From NCBI GenBank assembly GCA_023954015.1, contig JAMLIS010000020.1:1-53672 (forward strand): 53,672 bases of DNA, given 5' to 3'. Source of the DNA: Burkholderiaceae bacterium (GTDB lineage Bacteria > Pseudomonadota > Gammaproteobacteria > Burkholderiales > Burkholderiaceae_E). A program made the translations under genes and the position numbers. The notes under the pieces are model-generated. The model was not told the DNA's origin, did not search any database, and saw nothing but the letters and a program-made list of their open reading frames with translations. Of the stretch, positions 29,690 to 38,567 are shown in pieces. Each line of letters begins with the position of its first letter. Position 1 is the first letter of the stretch.

Positions 29690-30289
29690 CTACCGCCGCC
29701 GATTCCACCGCGACACCGCCCCTCCGAACCGGTAGGCGATCCATCCTCCGAGCATCCCGCCCAGGTGCGCGAAGTGCGCAACGCCCGATGCCGAGCCCGT
29801 CACGCCGAGCACGAGCTCCAGCGCTCCGTACAGCGCCACGAACACGCGCGCCGGCATCGGGATCGGCGGAAAGAGCAGCATCACCGTTCGGTGCGGGAAC
29901 ACGATCGCGTAGCTGAGCAGGATCGCGAAGACGCCGGCGGATGCGCCGATCACCGGCAGCCCGCCGCCGCCGAATGCCTCGCCGACGACGATCTGCGCGA
30001 TCGCTCCCGTGATCACGCCGAGGAAGTAGCCGTAGGCGAGTCGGCGCGCGCCCCATACGCGTTCGAGGTCGGTGCCGAACATCCAGACCGCGAACATGTT
30101 GAACAGCAGGTGCGTGAGTCCGCCGTGCAGGAAGCTGTAGCTCACCAGGGTCCAGGGCGCGGCGAGTACGTTCGTCCAATGGCCCGGCCACAGCGCGAAC
30201 CACTCGATGGTCACCGGTCCGAGCATCCCCTGCAGCAGGAAACCGACGACGTTGGCGGCGATCAGGAACTGGATGAAAGGGGTGAGCAA
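29690..30289 (-). CDS. Rhomboid family intramembrane serine protease
   Basis: About 199 residues with six hydrophobic helices. The catalytic Ser lies in VIGASAGVFAILL (GASAG variant of GxSG), and the catalytic His in GVAHFAHLGGMLGGW near the C-terminus. The family motif SYSFLHGGLTHLLFNMFAVW is in the second and third helices. It cuts membrane proteins within or near the bilayer. The start is uncertain: I chose a TTG at 30289 (LLTPFIQFLIAANV), where the rhomboid fold begins. The frame is open to 30409 and would add a 40-residue Gly/Arg-rich extension. Confidence 0.88.
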   Translation of the reverse strand: MLTPFIQFLIAANVVGFLLQGMLGPVTIEWFALWPGHWTNVLAAPWTLVSYSFLHGGLTHLLFNMFAVWMFGTDLERVWGARRLAYGYFLGVITGAIAQIVVGEAFGGGGLPVIGASAGVFAILLSYAIVFPHRTVMLLFPPIPMPARVFVALYGALELVLGVTGSASGVAHFAHLGGMLGGWIAYRFGGAVSRWNRRR

Positions 30290-30437
30290 GACCGGATCCG
30301 GTTTCGATGGGCTGCCGCACCCTCCGCAATCGGCGGGCCGCGGAAGCTCCGAGACTACACCGAAGCGCCCGTGTCGAGCGCCACCTCGTCCGCCGGCCCC
30401 GAGCGCCACCTACCGTCCGCCGGCCCCGAGCGCGCCT

Positions 30438-30821
30438 TCACGCCTCGCCGCCCCGGAGCACCGCCACCGCACCCCTTACCCGCAACCCGGCCGCAACTCC
30501 GGCCGCCTGCGCCGCGCGATTCACCTCGGTGACCACGCCGTTCTCGAAGCCGTCGCGCGCTTCGCCGATGCGCGCCGACTCGTGCGAATAGACGGCGCAC
30601 GCGACGCCGATCGCATCGAGCAGCTCGAGCGCGACGACGCCCGCGCGGTCCTTGCCGACGCCCGCATCGTTGAAGAAGACCGCGAGCGGCTTCGCCGGCG
30701 CGCGCAGCACGAAGCCCGTGGAGGAGACGCCGCCGTGCGACCCGGAGACGATCACGCAGCTGGCGTGCGAAGCGTCGATGGCGGTAATGGTGTCGAGCAG
30801 GTGCAGTGCCGGCGGGTTCAT
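30438..30821 (-). CDS. Conserved hypothetical protein
   Basis: 127 residues from the ATG at 30821 (MNPPALHLLDTITAIDASHA). The segments VIVSGSHGGVSSTGFVL, PLAVFFNDAGVGKDRAGV and AVYSHESARIGEARDGFENG are ordered, globular and not low-complexity, so the gene is real. I have a recollection of similar uncharacterised proteins in Burkholderiales, without a known activity. The His/Asn/Asp/Ser cluster is suggestive of a small enzyme fold but I assign none. It is divergent from the lipoprotein gene at 31071 and upstream of rhomboid on the same strand. Confidence 0.72.
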   Translation of the reverse strand: MNPPALHLLDTITAIDASHASCVIVSGSHGGVSSTGFVLRAPAKPLAVFFNDAGVGKDRAGVVALELLDAIGVACAVYSHESARIGEARDGFENGVVTEVNRAAQAAGVAAGLRVRGAVAVLRGGEA

Positions 30822-31070
30822 GGCGCGCGAAAGCGTGTGGAATGCAAATGCGGAACGCGAACGGAGAAATCGGATGTTCGAAGTCGAACGCAGAACTTCG
30901 ATGCCGCGCTTCGAATCCGACGTCACATGCTTGCACGATCGCGCTCGAGTGTTGCGCCGATGCCGACCCGATGCCCGGTACGCGGCCGGATCGCGCCGTT
31001 CTGCCGTTCGAGAGGTTCCCGAGCAACCGGCGCGCTCGTACCATCTCATCGCCCTCAGGAGACCATACGC

Positions 31071-32864
31071 ATGATCCGTCCGAAGTCCCCCCATACGACC
31101 CCCAGCCTGATCGCCGTTGCCATCGCGTCGTTGACGCTCGCCGCCTGCGGAGGTGGCGGAGGCGGTGGGGACGGCGGCGGTGGCGGCGGACCGGCCACGC
31201 CGCAATCGATCTCGGGGACGGTCGTCGACGGTTACATGAGCGCGGCCTCGATGCGTTGCGTCGCCGGGAGCGGCACGGTCGCCTCGACCACGTCGGCGGC
31301 GGACGGCAGCTTCTCGTTCTCGCTGCCGGCCGGGCAGAGCTGCAGTTCGATCGAAGCGTTCGGCGGCATCGACGCCGGCGTGACGCCGGACAACGCCTCC
31401 GACGACATTCCGCGGCCGGCGGCCTTGCTTCGTGCGCCGGTTCCCGCAGGCACCGCCTCGTTGTCGGACGTCTTCGTCACGCCCGCCTCGACGCTGATCG
31501 ACGCACTCGTCAGCGGCGGCACGAGCATCTCCGATGCGCAGGATCTGGTTCGCGCGAGGCTCGGCGTATCCAACACGGATCTGCTCGGAACCAACCCGGC
31601 CAGCGACGTTTCGCTGTATCGCGCCAACGCTGCGCTTGCGCAGATCCTCGAGCAGGTCGCCGCGGCGATCTCCGCAGCAGGCGGCATCGGCGATGACGCG
31701 GGCCGCCGCGCGGTCTCCGACGCCACGATCGGTGCGCTGGCCGCCATGCTGTCCGGCGGCACCACGCTCGCGCAGCTCAACGTCGCCCCCGACACGCTCA
31801 CGCCCGGTTCGCCGCTGGTCGCGTTGATCGACCGGGCCACGCGCAACGCGCGCGCCAGCGCCGCGACCGGGTCCGGGCTCGCCGACGTCCAGCCCGAGAC
31901 GCTGTCGCTGCTCGCCGCGCCGCTCGTCGCGTCCGCCGCGCAACAGGTCACGCAGGCGCCGAATCTGCTCGCCATCGTCGCCGCTGCCGGCGACATCGAC
32001 GAGCGAGGCGGAGCCGCACCCGTCATCGGCGGCCTCGGCAATCTGCTCGGCGAGGTTCCGACCGCCGGGCAGCCGCAGGCGCTGCTCGACGCGATGGCCG
32101 CTGCCGCGCAAAGCGCCGCCGCGGGCACCACCGACACGGCCAGTCTCACCGTCGGCAGCGCCTCGGCTGTCGCGCAGGTGCCCGGCGGCGTGAGCAACTT
32201 CGCCAAGGTGGCCGACTCCGTGCGCCTGTACGGCCCCAGCGGCTCGCCCACCACCGTCACCGTCGCGCAGTTCGGCAGCAGCGCCGGCGTTGCCGTGCAG
32301 CGCAACCTCGCGAAGGTCGGCATCACGTTGGACGAGTCGGACGGCGCGACGCAACTCCTCACGCCGCGCGAAGTGCCGCTCGCGATCGACGTGCGCGACG
32401 CCTCGGGCCCGCGCGTGGTGCAGGTGCTCGTAGATCGAGTCACCGTCTCCCAGGACGCGGGTGGCACGGTGGAAGCGAGCCTGCCCGACGGCGCGACCTT
32501 CACCGTCTACGGCAAGACCGCGACCGCCGAAACGACCTCGCCGCTGGTGATCGTGCCGAGCGGCGCCGCCTCACCGATCACGACGACCGCCGGCGGCGAA
32601 ATCGAGATCGACATCGAGCGGCTCTTCTCGATCATCGGCGGCGCCGCCGGCGCCGGCAGCCCGCTGGCGCAACTTGCCGCCACCGGCATCTCGAACGGCA
32701 CCTTCGACGTCACGCTCGTCGTCGGCGACCTGCGCATCGCGCATTCGACCTCGAGCTCCAACCCCGCACCGGTCCTCGGCGAGCCGCTTACGGTGCGGCT
32801 GCAAGCCGGATCGCAGGTCGTCTCGGGGCGCGGCCTGAAAGGCCGAGTGGTCGTCGGCGGTTGA
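31071..32864 (+). CDS. Large lipoprotein of unknown function
   Basis: 597 residues. The N-terminus is a lipoprotein signal (SLIAVAIASLTLAAC) with a poly-Gly spacer after the lipidated Cys, as in many Burkholderiales outer-membrane lipoproteins. The body starts with a bacterial-Ig/carboxypeptidase-regulatory-like segment (ISGTVVDGYMSAASMRC). It continues with long Ala-rich helical stretches and ends with beta-rich sequence. No catalytic motif is recognised. The ATG at 31071 follows CAGGAGA. The stop overlaps a possible TTG start of the next gene (TTGA), so the two probably form an operon encoding outer-membrane partners. Confidence 0.82.
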   Translation: MIRPKSPHTTPSLIAVAIASLTLAACGGGGGGGDGGGGGGPATPQSISGTVVDGYMSAASMRCVAGSGTVASTTSAADGSFSFSLPAGQSCSSIEAFGGIDAGVTPDNASDDIPRPAALLRAPVPAGTASLSDVFVTPASTLIDALVSGGTSISDAQDLVRARLGVSNTDLLGTNPASDVSLYRANAALAQILEQVAAAISAAGGIGDDAGRRAVSDATIGALAAMLSGGTTLAQLNVAPDTLTPGSPLVALIDRATRNARASAATGSGLADVQPETLSLLAAPLVASAAQQVTQAPNLLAIVAAAGDIDERGGAAPVIGGLGNLLGEVPTAGQPQALLDAMAAAAQSAAAGTTDTASLTVGSASAVAQVPGGVSNFAKVADSVRLYGPSGSPTTVTVAQFGSSAGVAVQRNLAKVGITLDESDGATQLLTPREVPLAIDVRDASGPRVVQVLVDRVTVSQDAGGTVEASLPDGATFTVYGKTATAETTSPLVIVPSGAASPITTTAGGEIEIDIERLFSIIGGAAGAGSPLAQLAATGISNGTFDVTLVVGDLRIAHSTSSSNPAPVLGEPLTVRLQAGSQVVSGRGLKGRVVVGG

Positions 32865-34090
32865 GCGAAGGGCGCGCGATGCGAGAGGCTCGCGGGGCGC
32901 GTTCTTCGGTGCGCGCGGGGAGGCCCGGCTGCTCGAGCGCGGTCACGAGTTCGAACGCGCTCGCGCATGGTGGGGCGCTCGCGTTCCTGGCCGCATTTGC
33001 GCTCGCGGTCGCGCTTTCGCTTGCGCTCGCGCTCGGCCCCGCGCCCGCCGCCGCGGCCCCCTTCGACCCGTTGCTCAGCGCCCGCCCCGAAGCGAGCGGC
33101 GCGCGACAACTCGAAGCGGGCATCGACGCGATGAACGACACGCTCGACGTCTTCGACATACGCGGCGACGACCCGGTCTACGGCGGCACCAACGTCGGCG
33201 ACTACCGGGGCGCACACCTGCGCGGCGGCTGGCAGATCGCGCCGAACTGGTGGATCGACGCATCGCTGTGGCGGCGGAGCATCGAATACCGTAGCGACAC
33301 CGGCAGACTCACCAGCTGGCAGCTGGGCGGCCAATGGCGCTTCCACGACACACCCGGCGGCGGCACCGCGTGGGCGTTGCGCGGCAGCGTCTGGGGCAAC
33401 CGCTCGGGCGACCTCGACAAGACGAGCCCGACGACGATGTTCGGCCGCACGCTCGACACCGTGCACATCGAAGGCACGCGCGACACCCAATGGCAGCTCG
33501 ACCTGATCGGCACGCGCGGCGACGCCGACGCCTCGATCAGCTGGTATGCCGGAGTGCAGCGCGGCCAGGTGCGCTACTCATCGGCGAGCGGCACCATCCG
33601 CGTCGGCAACTGCCCGTACGCAGTCGCCTTCGGCGCCACGAGCACCGTGCTCACGCAGACGGCCCCGTGCTCGGGTCCGGACGGAACGGTGGCAGCCGGC
33701 ACGCAGGTCACCGTCGCAAACTCCGCCTTCGGCCTGAACCCGCGCGACGCCCTCGAGTACGACGCCACCGTGCTGCGCCTGGGCGTCAACGGCGTCAAGC
33801 GCTGGGGCAACTGGCAAGTCCGCGGCGGACTCGGCTATGAACACCACGATCGCGGCGACGCGCTCGAAGACGAGGCGCGACGCCTGTCGGGCGTCTACGA
33901 CAGCGGAAACCTCAGCGCGATGCTCGAACTCGCGTACCGCTTCACCCCCACGCTCACCGGCTTCGTGCGCGGAACCGCCTGGCAGCACCAGTTGATGGGC
34001 GAAGTGCCCCTCCTCTACAACGCGGTGACGGCGAAGCGGTCGGACCGCAGGTACGGGGTGGCCACGATCGGGGTGATGGCGGAGTTTTGA
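32861..34090 (+). CDS. Outer-membrane beta-barrel protein
   Basis: Up to 409 residues, from a TTG overlapping the preceding stop; an ATG at 32879 is an alternative. A hydrophobic signal (ALAFLAAFALAVALSLALAL) ends near AAAA-PFDPLL. The mature protein alternates polar and hydrophobic residues with many aromatic girdle residues (LRGGWQIAPNWWIDASLWRR, SWQLGGQWRFH). It ends in Phe (IGVMAEF), the BAM recognition signature. No specific porin family is recognised. It is coupled to the lipoprotein gene. Confidence 0.82.
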   Translation: MSEGRAMREARGARSSVRAGRPGCSSAVTSSNALAHGGALAFLAAFALAVALSLALALGPAPAAAAPFDPLLSARPEASGARQLEAGIDAMNDTLDVFDIRGDDPVYGGTNVGDYRGAHLRGGWQIAPNWWIDASLWRRSIEYRSDTGRLTSWQLGGQWRFHDTPGGGTAWALRGSVWGNRSGDLDKTSPTTMFGRTLDTVHIEGTRDTQWQLDLIGTRGDADASISWYAGVQRGQVRYSSASGTIRVGNCPYAVAFGATSTVLTQTAPCSGPDGTVAAGTQVTVANSAFGLNPRDALEYDATVLRLGVNGVKRWGNWQVRGGLGYEHHDRGDALEDEARRLSGVYDSGNLSAMLELAYRFTPTLTGFVRGTAWQHQLMGEVPLLYNAVTAKRSDRRYGVATIGVMAEF

Positions 34091-34177
34091 GCGGCGGGGT
34101 GCCGTGCGCCGTACGGCTGCGCCGTGCGCACGCCGCGCGCACGTCGTCGGCGCGCGTCGGCGCGTTGTCGGCGCGTC

Positions 34178-34268
34178 GTCGGCAGGTCGTCGGCAGGTCG
34201 TCGGCAGGTCGTCGGCAGGTCGTCGGCACGTCCGTCGGCACGTCCGTCGGCACGTCCGTCGGCACGTC
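34178..34268. repeat. 11/12-base tandem array
   Basis: GTCGGCAGGTC units of 11 bases change into CGTCCGTCGGCA units of 12 bases. Confidence 0.85.
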
Positions 34269-34536
34269 GCGCGCACGTCCTGGGCACGTTGCTCGCGCGT
34301 CCTGGGCGCGTTGCGCGCACGGGTGGGCGCTGTTGCGCTGCATTTCGCAGCGTTTTGCGTCGTGCGAGTCGCCGCTCCTGGGGGAATGCTGCATATTGCA
34401 GCGTCGCGCTCCGTGGCTCCGTGCGCGCGCTGGCATGCCTGGCCAGCCAGTCCGGTCAGCCGTCCCGCGGACAGACGCCACGATCGTCACTTGCAGCCGA
34501 CGGGGGGCCGGATTTCTGTGTGTGAGGCTCTCGTGG

Positions 34537-34594
34537 GAGTTGTCCACGGCGGCGGGCGTCGCTTGCGACGAACGACCGCCGCGATGGGCAACTC
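34537..34594. repeat. REP-like imperfect palindrome, copy 1
   Basis: 58 bases bounded by GAGTTGTCCAC and GGGCAACTC with an internal GCGTCGCTTGCGACG hairpin. Copy 2 at 37396-37453 is the same sequence in the opposite orientation. Confidence 0.85.
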
Positions 34595-34922
34595 GCGGCG
34601 CCACGCTCCATCGCGCTATAAATCGTTGCGTTTTCACGCGCCAGACGCCTTGCACGCCGAAAAACGCTGTCTCTTGTTCCGAACCGGCCCGGCATGGTCC
34701 GACGTATGCGTCGAACGATGCCAGCTGCGTCACCCAGCCCCGCAGCAGAGCGCCCGTCACGCCGACCCCCCGCCCGCACGGACCCGCCCGCCCCGCACGA
34801 ACCGCCCGCACGAACCCGCCCGCACGAACCCGCCCGCACAGACCCGCCCGCACGAACCCGCCACCCAAAGCCCTCGCCCGTCTCCCCGCGGTCCGGCCAC
34901 CCCCGCGGCATAGAATCCAGCC

Positions 34923-35997
34923 ATGCCCTCCACCGACGCCGAACCCACCGCCCCCATCCCCGCCACCCTCATCCCCGGGCGACGGCATCGGACCCGAAAT
35001 CGTCGACGCCACGCTCGCCGTCCTCGATGCCCTCGACGCCCCTTTCGCCTGGGACCGCCAGATCGCTGGCCTCGAAGGCGTGCGGGTCGCCGGCGACCCG
35101 CTGCCGCCCGCCACGCTCGACAGCATCCGTCGCACGCGCCTGGCGTTGAAGGGACCGCTCGCCACGCCGTCGGGCAGCGGCTATCGCTCGTCGAACGTAC
35201 GGCTGCGCGAGGAGTTCCGCCTCTACGCGAACCTGCGTCCCGCGCGCACGATCGTGCCGGGCGGGCGCTTCGAGAACATCGACCTGATCGTCGTGCGCGA
35301 GAACCTCGAAGGACTCTACGTCGGACACGAGTACTACGTGCCGGTGGGCGACGACCCGCGCGCGGTGGCGGTGGCCACCGGGATCAACACGCGAGAGGGC
35401 AGCCGCCGCATCATCGAGTACGCGTTCGAGACGGCGGTCAGGTACGGGCGGCGCAAGGTCACGCTCGTGCACAAGGCCAACATCATGAAGGCGCTCACCG
35501 GCATCTTCCTCGACGTCGGCCAGGAGATGTACGAGCGCAAGTACAAGGACCGCTTCGCCTTCGAGACGATGATCGTCGACGCCTGCGCGATGAAGCTCGT
35601 CATCGACCCGTGGCAGTTCGACGTGATCGTCACGACGAACCTGTTCGGCGACATCCTCTCGGACCTGGTCGCCGGGCTCGTCGGCGGGCTGGGCGTCACG
35701 CCAGGGGCGAACATCGGCACCGACGCGGCGATCTTCGAGGCGGTGCACGGTTCGGCGCCCGACATCGCGGGCAAGGGCGTGGCGAACCCCACGGCGCTGA
35801 TGCTGTCGTCGGCAATGATGCTCGAGCATTGCGGCATGCCCGAGAAGGCGACGCGCCTGCGCGAGGCACTCGTCCGGACGATTGCGGCCGACGGGATTCG
35901 CACTCGCGATCTCGGCGGCAGCGCGGATACGGCGACGTTCACGAAGGCGCTGGTGGCGGCGGTCGCGGCGGGGGTCCCGCGCGCGGGGGCGGCGTAG
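34923..35997 (+). CDS. NAD-dependent isocitrate dehydrogenase family protein, frameshifted near the start
   Basis: The family start MPSTDAEP...ATLIPG is read from the ATG at 34923. The rest, GDGIGPEIVDATLAVLDAL onward, is in the +1 frame, so one extra G in the GGG at 34977-34979 breaks the gene. Without it the product would be about 357 residues. Downstream motifs are intact: substrate Arg residues in LREEFRLYANLRPAR, TLVHKANIMK with the catalytic Lys, the metal Asp region (MIVDACAMKL and NLFGDILSDLVAGLVGG), and the nucleotide site EAVHGSAPDIAGKGVANP. The pattern fits the NAD-type isocitrate dehydrogenase used in the TCA cycle of Burkholderiales rather than LeuB. Either the base is a sequence error or the gene is recently broken. 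Confidence 0.85.
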
Positions 35998-36059
35998 GGG
36001 GCGGCGTGGGCGGCGCTCCGGCAGGAGGGTAGCGTCGGCGCACGGCGTCGGGGACGGCT

Positions 36060-36165
36060 GGCGCGGGGGCGGGGCTGGCGCGGGGGCGGGGCCGGCGCGA
36101 GGGCGGGGGCGGCGCGGGGGCGTGGCCGGCACGAGGGCGGGCCTGGCGCGAGGGCGTGGCCGCTG
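36060..36165 (+). repeat. G-rich array with quadruplex potential
   Basis: Runs of four or five G are separated by short loops (GGGGGCGGGGCTGGCGC, repeated). This meets the usual G-quadruplex pattern on the plus strand. Confidence 0.6.
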
Positions 36166-36360
36166 TCACGCTGCCACGGCGCTTTGAAGCCGCACCACGC
36201 AGCATTTCGCAGCGTTTCGCAGCGTTTTCTTTCATGTGCGCCGTTGAACGGGGCAAAACGCTGCGATCCGCAGCGTCCTGGACTTGATGGACTTGACTGC
36301 TTTTACGCGGACAGGTCGACGTTTACGCCCCTCGAAACGATCCGAACTGGTGCGCCGCTG

Positions 36361-36414
36361 GCTTGTCCACCGGCGGCGTGGCGCATGCCACGCAGACGCC
36401 GACGGTGGGCAAGT
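36361..36414. repeat. REP-like imperfect palindrome, divergent copy
   Basis: Bounded by CTTGTCCACCG and CGGTGGGCAAG with an internal GTGGCGCATGCCAC hairpin. It shares the TTGTCCAC / GTGGRCAA ends of the copies at 34537 and 37396. Confidence 0.7.
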
Positions 36415-36806
36415 CGTGTTCGACGCTCTGGTCCCGGCTCGGAAGTCGGCAGTTCGCATCCAAAAACGGACGGAGTGGCGTCTCCATCGTTGCGATGTGC
36501 CACGTGCAGAACGTCCTGACCGTTGCTTCCCGGGTGGCTTCGATCTGTTCCGGCCGTGTCTGCATTCAGCCGCCGCGCCGGTTGTCGCCGACTGCCGCTC
36601 CTCGCCGGTTGCGGTGACCGCCCTCGCCGGCCGCCGCCGCCGCCTCGCCGGCCGCCGCCGCCGCCTCGCCGGCCGCCGCCGCCGCTGCTAGGGCCTGCGG
36701 CCGCCTGCCGCCAGGCCTATCTTCACGCCGAGCGTCCCGCCCGGGGGTTCCCGCTCCGTGCCTCACTGGTTACACTTCCCGGTTTTCCCTGCGTCGCCGC
36801 TTCGAC

Positions 36807-37347
36807 ATGAACGATCCGCGCGAGGCCGACCCGCGCCTTCGCCGCAGCTTCCTTGCCCTGCTGGGCGTCTCGATCCTGTCGGCCTGCTCGACGGCCTCCC
36901 TCGTCGCGCGGAGCTCTGGATCCGGTCGCCCCCGACTTCGGCGGCGCCGGCCCGGAGCCTGCCGGCGCTTTGCCTGAGGACCTTGCCCGCGAGGCGAGTT
37001 TCCTCGCGCTCAGCCTCGTCGACACGCCTTACCGCTATGGCGGCAACACCCCGGCCGGCGGCTTCGATTGCAGCGGACTCATCGTCTACGTGTTCCGCAA
37101 CGCGGCCGGTTTGGGCCTGCCGCGTACCGTGGCGCAACTGGCCCGGGTGGGCCGACCCGTGCGCCGCGGCGCCATGCGCAGCGGCGACCTGGTGCTCTTC
37201 GACACGACCGGGCGCTTCTCGCACGCCGGGATCTACGTGGGCGCCGGCCGCTTCGTGCACGCGCCATCCACGGGCGGCGTGGTGCGGCTGGACGGCGTGC
37301 AGGCGCGCTACTGGAAGCCGCGCTTCTCGGGGGTGCGACGCGTGTGA
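36807..37347 (+). CDS. NlpC/P60 family cell-wall peptidase lipoprotein, frameshifted
   Basis: The ATG at 36807 gives a lipoprotein signal (RRSFLALLGVSILSAC) but this frame ends after about 60 residues. The mature part, ALDPVAPDFGGAGPEPAG then the NlpC/P60 domain, is read in the +1 frame. The domain is complete: TPYRYGGNTPAGGFDCSGL has the catalytic Cys, FSHAGIYVGAGRFVHAPS the catalytic His region, and it ends KPRFSGVRRV. One extra base in the GCGCGGAGC region near 36906-36912 would explain the break. The intact enzyme would be an outer-membrane-anchored D,L-endopeptidase of peptidoglycan. A TTG at 36853 could start a cytoplasmic form. Confidence 0.82.
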
Positions 37348-37395
37348 GGGGCGGGGCTCACCCGACCGCCGGATGAGCGCGTGAGCGGGCGCTGC

Positions 37396-37453
37396 GAGTT
37401 GTCCACCGCGGCGGTCGTTCGTCGCAAGCGACGCCCGCCGCCGTGGACAACTC
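37396..37453. repeat. REP-like imperfect palindrome, copy 2 (inverted relative to copy 1)
   Basis: 58 bases from GAGTTGTCCACCGCGGCGG to GCCGTGGACAACTC with internal GTCGCAAGCGAC. The reverse complement matches 34537-34594 with few differences. Confidence 0.85.
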
Positions 37454-37592
37454 CTGCGGGAGCGACGCCAGGTTGGAAGCACATGCGCGCTCCCGCGTGT
37501 CCTCGTGCGCGGAGGTGCGCTCCTGCGTGTCCTCGCGCGCGGACGTGCGCTTCCGCGCGCCTCCGCAGGCACGCGCGTGCACCGCGTGCACT

Positions 37593-37724
37593 CGCACGCA
37601 CGCAGGCAGGCACGCACGCACGCAGGCACGCACGCACGCACGCGGGCACGCAGGCACGCAGGCACGCAGGCACGCAGGCACGCAGGCACGCAGGCACGCA
37701 GGCACGCAGGCACGCAGGCGCGGC
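37593..37724. repeat. 8-base tandem array (GCACGCAG)
   Basis: A run of GCAC/GCAG variants becomes a perfect GCACGCAG array from about 37651. Confidence 0.9.
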
Positions 37725-38040
37725 GTGCCCCGTGTCGTGCGGTGGCTCGAAATGCTGCGAAACGCAGCGTTTCCCGCTGTGAACCCCATTGCCCGCTCGA
37801 AATTGCAGGGTTTCGCGGCGTTTCGTAGCGTGGCGGTCACCGAGGTCCGCCGGCCCGCCAGCGGCGCACCGTCCTGTATGCCGGGAAAGCGCCGGCCAGC
37901 GCGACGGGGAATCTCGGACAGTTACGCAACGACCACGCGATGCAACCCGCCGTCGCGCTCGGCCCCGAGCAGGCATCGGTCGACCAGCGCTCGCACGGAC
38001 GAGGGATGGCCGCGCGCCGCGTCGCGGGTCAGCGCGCCGC

Positions 38041-38193
38041 ATCGCCGCTCCTCGCGCAACATCGCCGCTCCTCGCGCAACATCGCCGCTCCTCGCGCAAC
38101 ATCGCCGCTCCCCGCGCAACATCGCCGCGCAACATCGCCGCGCCGCATCGCCGCGCCGCATCGCCGCGCCACATCGCCGCGCCGCATCGCCGC
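38041..38193. repeat. 20-base tandem array with shorter tail
   Basis: TCGCCGCTCCTCGCGCAACA repeats four times, then shortens to 13- and 15-base variants (ATCGCCGCGCCGC). Confidence 0.88.
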
Positions 38194-38275
38194 GAAACAC
38201 AGCGTTCCTGGCCGTGGAAGGCTCTCTCCCTCAGGAACCGCTGCGTTTTGCAGCAAAACGCCTGGCGCGCAACCT

Positions 38276-38350
38276 CCGCCTTCGCAGCAACCTCCGCCTT
38301 CGCAGCAACCTCCGCCTTCGCAGCAACCTCCGCCTTCGCAGCAACCTTCG
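38276..38350. repeat. 18-base tandem array
   Basis: CTTCGCAGCAACCTCCGC repeats about four times. It includes the GCAGCAA core of the dispersed elements. Confidence 0.85.
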
Positions 38351-38511
38351 CCGTTCGCAGCAGCCTTTGCCCTCGACGCAGAACGCCTCGCGCGTCGACC
38401 GCGTACGCACCCCAAGTCGAGCCAGCCCCCGCGCCGCGACCCGACGCCCACCACTCACGCCGCCCGTTGCACCCCCGCATCGCTCCCTTCCCGACAGGAA
38501 TCACCGCCTGC

Positions 38512-38535
38512 TACCATCCGTTCACCATTTGAACG
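38512..38535 (+). promoter_or_regulatory. Putative operator and -10 of the EPS regulator operon
   Basis: A perfect inverted repeat CGTTCA-CCATT-TGAACG (38519-38535) directly follows an extended -10-like TGCTACCAT. The second regulator copy at 46398-46424 has the same GTTCA-N5-TGAAC core in the same position. This suggests autoregulation by the MarR-type protein. Confidence 0.5.
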
Positions 38536-38567
38536 CGACGCCCTTCTGGAACGCAGCACCCCGTCCA

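Larger units (their letters stand above)
34091..34922. other. Gene-free interval with tandem arrays and a palindrome
   Basis: No gene is supported between the barrel protein and the dehydrogenase. Visible are an 11/12-base array (34178-34268), a CGCTGC-ATTTC-GCAGCG hairpin followed by TTTT (about 34336-34356), a REP-like palindrome (34537-34594), and a C-rich array of CCCGCACGAA units (about 34770-34865). Confidence 0.65.
35998..36806. other. Gene-free interval, G-rich tract and repeats
   Basis: No gene is supported. A G-rich array occupies about 36060-36165. Hairpins built on CGCTGCG-ATC-CGCAGCG lie near 36193-36275. A third REP-like palindrome is at 36361-36414, and an 18-base GCCGGCCGCCGCCGCCTC repeat is at about 36632-36690. 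Confidence 0.65.
37348..38567. other. 1.2-kb gene-free interval made largely of repeats
   Basis: No gene is supported. In order it contains a REP-like palindrome (37396-37453), an 8-base array (about 37593-37724), a hairpin GAAATGCTGCG-AAA-CGCAGCGTTTC (37749-37773), a 20-base array (38041-38193) and an 18-base array (38276-38350). The last 50 bases hold the operator and promoter region of the EPS regulator. Confidence 0.65.

Noticed and set aside
28970..29700. Long open frames on both strands encoding Ala/Ser/Thr and Ala/Glu/Val repeats
   Set aside because: They come from the 15-base tandem array, where every frame stays open; there is no start signal or domain.
34087..34922. N-terminal extension of the isocitrate dehydrogenase frame back to 34087
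   Set aside because: The extension is repeat-derived Pro/Ala/Arg sequence; the family N-terminus is at 34923 in a different frame, which points to a frameshift instead.
34970..34985. Programmed ribosomal frameshifting as the explanation for the isocitrate dehydrogenase break
   Set aside because: There is no classic slippery heptamer, no obvious stimulatory structure, and the family is not known to use frameshifting. Error or mutation is more likely.
38041..38350. CRISPR array
   Set aside because: Tandem units of 20 and 18 bases without spacers; simple minisatellites.
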